From an uncultured Gammaproteobacteria bacterium (GTDB lineage: Bacteria > Pseudomonadota > Gammaproteobacteria > Steroidobacterales > GCA-2729495): DNA of 11,142 nt. The stretch covers positions 1 through 11,142 of the forward strand of contig CALGMY010000226.1 of assembly GCA_937958785.1 (NCBI GenBank). The letters are read 5' to 3'. How positions within the stretch are numbered: the stretch's first letter is position 1; each line of letters begins with the position of its first letter. Made by a program: the position numbers and the translations under genes. A model generated the notes under the pieces. It was not told the DNA's origin, did not search any database, and saw only the letters and a program-made list of their open reading frames with translations. This document shows, piece by piece, positions 7,421 through 11,142 of the stretch.

Positions 7421-8415
7421 TAACGGCGCTCGACGGCGAAATCGGCGAGGCCTGCCAGGGCGCCCTTGAAGGGGGAGTCGGGCACGGGGGCCAGGGCGGC
7501 CCGGGCCCGGATGGCAGATTCCCGGGCCTTGGCGGCCGTGTAGGCCAGGGCGCCGGTGGAGACGATGGCCTCCTGGATCGGCCGGATGTCCTCCCGGCCC
7601 CCCTGTTCGATGGCCCGCCGGATCATCACCTGCTCCCGGGGCGAGCCCCGCTGGAGGGCGAAGATGAGGGGCAGGGTCGGCTTGCCCTCGGCCAGGTCGT
7701 CGCCCAGCTGCTTGCCGAGTTCACCCGGGTTCGCGCTGTAGTCGAGGGCGTCGTCCACCAGCTGGAAGGCGAGGCCCAGCTCCCGACCGTACTCCACGAG
7801 CGCCTTCTCCACCGCCCGGGTCTGGTCGGCCAGGATCGCGCCGATCTGGGCGCCTGCCTCGAACAGCTTGGCCGTCTTGCGGTAGATCACGTCCATGTAG
7901 CGCTGTTCGGTGGTCTCCGGGTCATTGCAGTTCATGAGCTGCAGCACCTCGCCCTCGGCGATGGTGTTGGTGGCGTCGGCCAGTACATCCATGATGCGCA
8001 TCTGGCCCACCTGGACCATCAGCTGGAACGCGCGGGAATAGAGGAAGTCGCCCACCAGCACGCTCGCCTCGTTGCCGAACACGCTGTTCGCGGTGTCCTG
8101 GCCCCGGCGCAGGTCGGAGGCGTCGACCACGTCGTCGTGGAGCAGGGTGGCGGTGTGGATGAACTCGATGATCGCCGCCGTCATGACGTGGCGATCCCCC
8201 TGGTACCCGCAGGCCCGGGCCGAGAGCAGGGTGATCAGGGGGCGCAGCCGCTTGCCGCCGCTGCCGATGATGTAGTGGGCGACGCTGTTCACCAGGGCCA
8301 CGTCGCTGGCGAGGCGCGTCGCGATCTCCCGGTTGACGGCGGGCCAGTCCCCGCCCAGCAGGCCGCGGACGGCTTCCAGGTCAAATCGCGGCAATTCCGG
8401 TTGGACGAGGTGCAT
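7417..8415 (-). CDS. ispB: Octaprenyl (polyprenyl) diphosphate synthase
   Basis: This cytoplasmic trans-prenyltransferase adds isopentenyl diphosphate units to farnesyl diphosphate to make the long side chain of ubiquinone or menaquinone. The 332 residues carry all family motifs: GGKRLRP (53-59), the first Asp-rich motif DDVVD (94-98), RRG just after it, and the second motif DDALD (221-225), followed by GKQLGDDLAEGKPTLP. The residue five before the first Asp is Ala89, as in E. coli IspB, and not the bulky aromatic of short-chain enzymes, so a long product is expected; its exact length cannot be read. The ATG at 8415 gives a normal N-terminus. GTG at 8448 is in frame but would overlap the divergent nuclease gene. 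No clear ribosome site is visible. The position divergent to rplU-rpmA-obgE, with one gene between, supports the name. Confidence 0.95.
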   Translation of the reverse strand: MHLVQPELPRFDLEAVRGLLGGDWPAVNREIATRLASDVALVNSVAHYIIGSGGKRLRPLITLLSARACGYQGDRHVMTAAIIEFIHTATLLHDDVVDASDLRRGQDTANSVFGNEASVLVGDFLYSRAFQLMVQVGQMRIMDVLADATNTIAEGEVLQLMNCNDPETTEQRYMDVIYRKTAKLFEAGAQIGAILADQTRAVEKALVEYGRELGLAFQLVDDALDYSANPGELGKQLGDDLAEGKPTLPLIFALQRGSPREQVMIRRAIEQGGREDIRPIQEAIVSTGALAYTAAKARESAIRARAALAPVPDSPFKGALAGLADFAVERRY

Positions 8416-8437
8416 TGCGACACGAATAATGCCCGCG

Positions 8438-9298
8438 ATGAGGTCCACTGTATACCGTGCGCCGGTGCTGGCCGCCCTGCGTTTTCTCATCGTCGCGGCC
8501 GGCTGGCCCGTGGCCGCCGGCGCTTTCGGGCCGTCGGGCCATCGGGTAGTCGGGCACGTCGCCGACATCCACGTCTGCGCCGAGACCCGGGCGGCGCTGA
8601 AGCCACTGCTCGGCGGGCTCACGCTCGCCGAGGCCGGCCTCTGGCCCGACACCATCCGGCGACAGCCCGGCTGGGAGCACACGGGGCCCTGGCACTACAT
8701 CAACGTGCCCGATCGGGGCCCGATCGCGCGGGTCGCGCGGCGCACGCCGGACAACGTGCTGGCTGCCCTCGCGCGCTTCGAGGGCGAACTCGGCGACCCG
8801 TCCCTCACGACGCGCCAGCGGGGCATTGCCCTGCGCTTCGTGGTGCACTTCGTCGCCGACCTGCACCAGCCCCTGCACGTGGGCAGGGCCGCGGACCGGG
8901 GCGGCAACCTCGTGTCGGTGCGCCTGGCGGGGCGGGACGTGAGCCTGCACGCCCTCTGGGACGGCGAACCCCTGCGTCCCGCCGGCGGTCCCGCACCGAA
9001 GGAGAGGGCCCTGGCGCTGCCCCGGCCAACCGCCCGGGTACTGGCCCGCTGGCAGCGCGCCGCGCCCCTCGACTGGGCCGCCGAATCCCGGGCCCTCTGG
9101 CCCCGGGTCTACGCCTTCCCGCCCGGCCGGGAAAGTGCGCCGGCCCTGCTCGACACCCCCTATGTGGACCAGGCCCGGCGCCTGGTCGACGAGCGCCTGC
9201 TCAAGGCCGGGGTCCGGCTGGCCGGCCGGCTCGACACCCTGGTGGGCCCCCCGGGGGGCTGCGCTCCAAAGGTTGCCAGCAGCCAGCCGAACCTCTAG
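8438..9298 (+). CDS. Exported S1/P1-type zinc-dependent nuclease
   Basis: This is a trinuclear-zinc phosphodiesterase of the S1/P1 family, which cuts single-stranded DNA and RNA and can remove 3' phosphates. It is predicted to act in the periplasm or outside the cell. A signal peptide with an Arg-containing front and a hydrophobic core ends in AGA (29). The zinc ligands align in order with P1 nuclease: His35 (His6), Asp71 (Asp45), His86 (His60), His137 (His116), Asp141 (Asp120), His147 (His126), His171 (His149) and Asp175 (Asp153). The core motif is HFVADLHQPLH. The usual first mature residue, Trp, is Phe30 here. The 286-residue length is normal for bacterial members. ATG 8438 is preferred; ATG 8429 would add three residues, and neither has a clear ribosome site. 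It lies between ispB and rplU, and its TAG stop is part of the rplU promoter. Confidence 0.9.
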   Translation: MRSTVYRAPVLAALRFLIVAAGWPVAAGAFGPSGHRVVGHVADIHVCAETRAALKPLLGGLTLAEAGLWPDTIRRQPGWEHTGPWHYINVPDRGPIARVARRTPDNVLAALARFEGELGDPSLTTRQRGIALRFVVHFVADLHQPLHVGRAADRGGNLVSVRLAGRDVSLHALWDGEPLRPAGGPAPKERALALPRPTARVLARWQRAAPLDWAAESRALWPRVYAFPPGRESAPALLDTPYVDQARRLVDERLLKAGVRLAGRLDTLVGPPGGCAPKVASSQPNL

Positions 9299-9301
9299 AA
9301 T
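9273..9301 (+). promoter_or_regulatory. Sigma70 promoter of rplU-rpmA
   Basis: TTGCCA (9273-9278) and TAGAAT (9296-9301) are exactly 17 bases apart, each matching five or more consensus positions or nearly so. Transcription would start near 9308, leaving a leader of about 46 bases. The promoter lies within the last codons of the nuclease gene, and the nuclease stop TAG is the first half of the -10 hexamer. Confidence 0.75.
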
Positions 9302-9343
9302 TCGCCGTCTTTTCGCGGGGTTGTGTTCAGCCCCCTTCCTTCC

Positions 9344-9347
9344 AGGG
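9344..9347 (+). promoter_or_regulatory. Ribosome binding site of rplU
   Basis: AGGG seven bases before the ATG at 9355. Confidence 0.6.
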
Positions 9348-9354
9348 ATAACCG

Positions 9355-9672
9355 ATGTACGCAGTATTCAAGACGGGCGGCAAGCAGTACCGTGCCAGCC
9401 AGGGCGAGAAGTTGAAGATCGAGAAGCTCGAGGCCGCTGCCGGTGACACCGTGGAGTTCGGTGACGTGCTGCTGGTGGGCGAGGGCGCCGATCTCAAGGT
9501 CGGCAAGCCGCTGCTCGCTGGCGCGAAGGTCACCGGCAAGGTGGTCACCCAGGATCGCCACGACAAGATCTCGGTGATCAAGTTCAAGCGCCGTACCACC
9601 TACAAGCGCATGCACGGCCACCGGCAGGCCTACACCCTGGTCGAGATCACGGGCATTGCTGCCGGCGCCTGA
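9355..9672 (+). CDS. rplU: 50S ribosomal protein L21
   Basis: L21 binds 23S rRNA in the large ribosomal subunit. The 105-residue protein opens with the hallmark MYAVFKTGGKQYRASQGEKL, continues with GDTVEFGDVLLVG, and has the basic RRTTYKRMHGHRQAYTLVEITGI segment near the end that matches the family signature. The length is typical. It is the first gene of the rplU-rpmA transcript, with 38 bases to rpmA, and its promoter lies inside the end of the upstream nuclease gene. Confidence 0.98.
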   Translation: MYAVFKTGGKQYRASQGEKLKIEKLEAAAGDTVEFGDVLLVGEGADLKVGKPLLAGAKVTGKVVTQDRHDKISVIKFKRRTTYKRMHGHRQAYTLVEITGIAAGA

Positions 9673-9697
9673 AGGCACCGGTCGCCAACGAACCATC

Positions 9698-9702
9698 GAG
9701 GT
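9698..9702 (+). promoter_or_regulatory. Ribosome binding site of rpmA
   Basis: GAGGT eight bases before the ATG at 9711, the clearest ribosome site in the block. Confidence 0.75.
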
Positions 9703-9710
9703 AATACGTC

Positions 9711-9977
9711 ATGGCACACAAGAAGGCTGGCGGCAGCACGCGCAATGGCCGCGATTCCGAGTCGAAGCGCCTGGGGCTCAAGAAGTTCGGTGGCCAGGCC
9801 GTGATTCCCGGCAACATCCTGGTGCGCCAGCGGGGCACCGAGTACCACCCGGGCAAGAATGTCGGCATGGGCCGTGACCATACGCTGTTCGCCAAGGCCG
9901 GCGGCGTCGTGCAGTTCGAGGCCAAGGGCCTCGGTGGCCGTCGCCGCATCGTCAACGTCGTCCCTGCCAGCAGCTGA
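9711..9977 (+). CDS. rpmA: 50S ribosomal protein L27
   Basis: L27 sits near the peptidyl transferase centre and its N-terminal tail reaches toward the P-site tRNA. The 88-residue product begins [20 protein letters not shown], the standard form without the cleaved N-terminal extension found in Firmicutes. It continues with [28 protein letters not shown], the family signature. It is co-transcribed with rplU and followed 24 bases later by a strong terminator. Confidence 0.98.
   Translation: MAHKKAGGSTRNGRDSESKRLGLKKFGGQAVIPGNILVRQRGTEYHPGKNVGMGRDHTLFAKAGGVVQFEAKGLGGRRRIVNVVPASS

Positions 9978-11142
<1,165 letters not shown>

Noticed and set aside
9246..9259. 14-bp perfect palindrome GCCCCCCGGGGGGC near the nuclease 3' end
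   Set aside because: No T-tract follows and it lies within conserved-length coding sequence; by itself it does not make a terminator or a known operator.
7393..9351. 652-residue plus-strand frame spanning ispB and part of the nuclease
   Set aside because: It is antisense to clear ispB motifs and then out of frame with the nuclease; no domain or start signal.

Overview
The window reads as one whole short-read contig from a high-GC Gammaproteobacterium. Its left end still carries 49 bases of Nextera library adapter, and its right end stops inside a gene in a G-rich tract. The assignment rests on ispB lying divergent to rplU-rpmA-obgE, the arrangement known from E. coli and relatives, together with a TonB-dependent receptor, an OmpA-type porin and a FimT/GspH-like pseudopilin. 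I cannot name the genus.

Layout. Positions 1-49 are adapter. Positions 50-2554 (minus) hold a TonB-dependent receptor cut at its C-terminus by the contig end, with a good sigma70-like promoter upstream. Positions 2716-3288 (minus) hold a FimT/GspH-like pseudopilin. Positions 3488-4558 (plus) hold an OmpA-family protein with a ten-proline linker and a thrombospondin type 3 calcium repeat, closed by a strong terminator. Positions 4696-7289 (plus) are a translationally coupled pair: a six-helix membrane protein of unknown function, then a DHA2-type MFS transporter fused to a C-terminal c-type cytochrome. A tRNA-Pro(CGG) with encoded CCA (minus) follows, then ispB (minus). Only 22 bp from the ispB start, an exported S1/P1-type zinc nuclease runs the other way. 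Then come rplU, rpmA, a terminator, and obgE, which is cut by the right end.

The housekeeping block (tRNA-Pro, ispB, rplU, rpmA, obgE) supplies translation and quinone side-chain synthesis. The left half is cell envelope: uptake receptor, pseudopilin and peptidoglycan-anchored porin. The most unusual part is the coupled membrane-protein/MFS-cytochrome pair. The predicted topology has 15 helices, one more than the usual 14, and this places the haem domain in the periplasm. That suggests a transporter tied to periplasmic electron transfer, but its substrate is unknown. Also notable are the nuclease wedged between ispB and rplU, its Trp1-to-Phe change at the zinc site, and two promoters (for the tRNA and for rplU) that share bases with the stop codon of the preceding gene.
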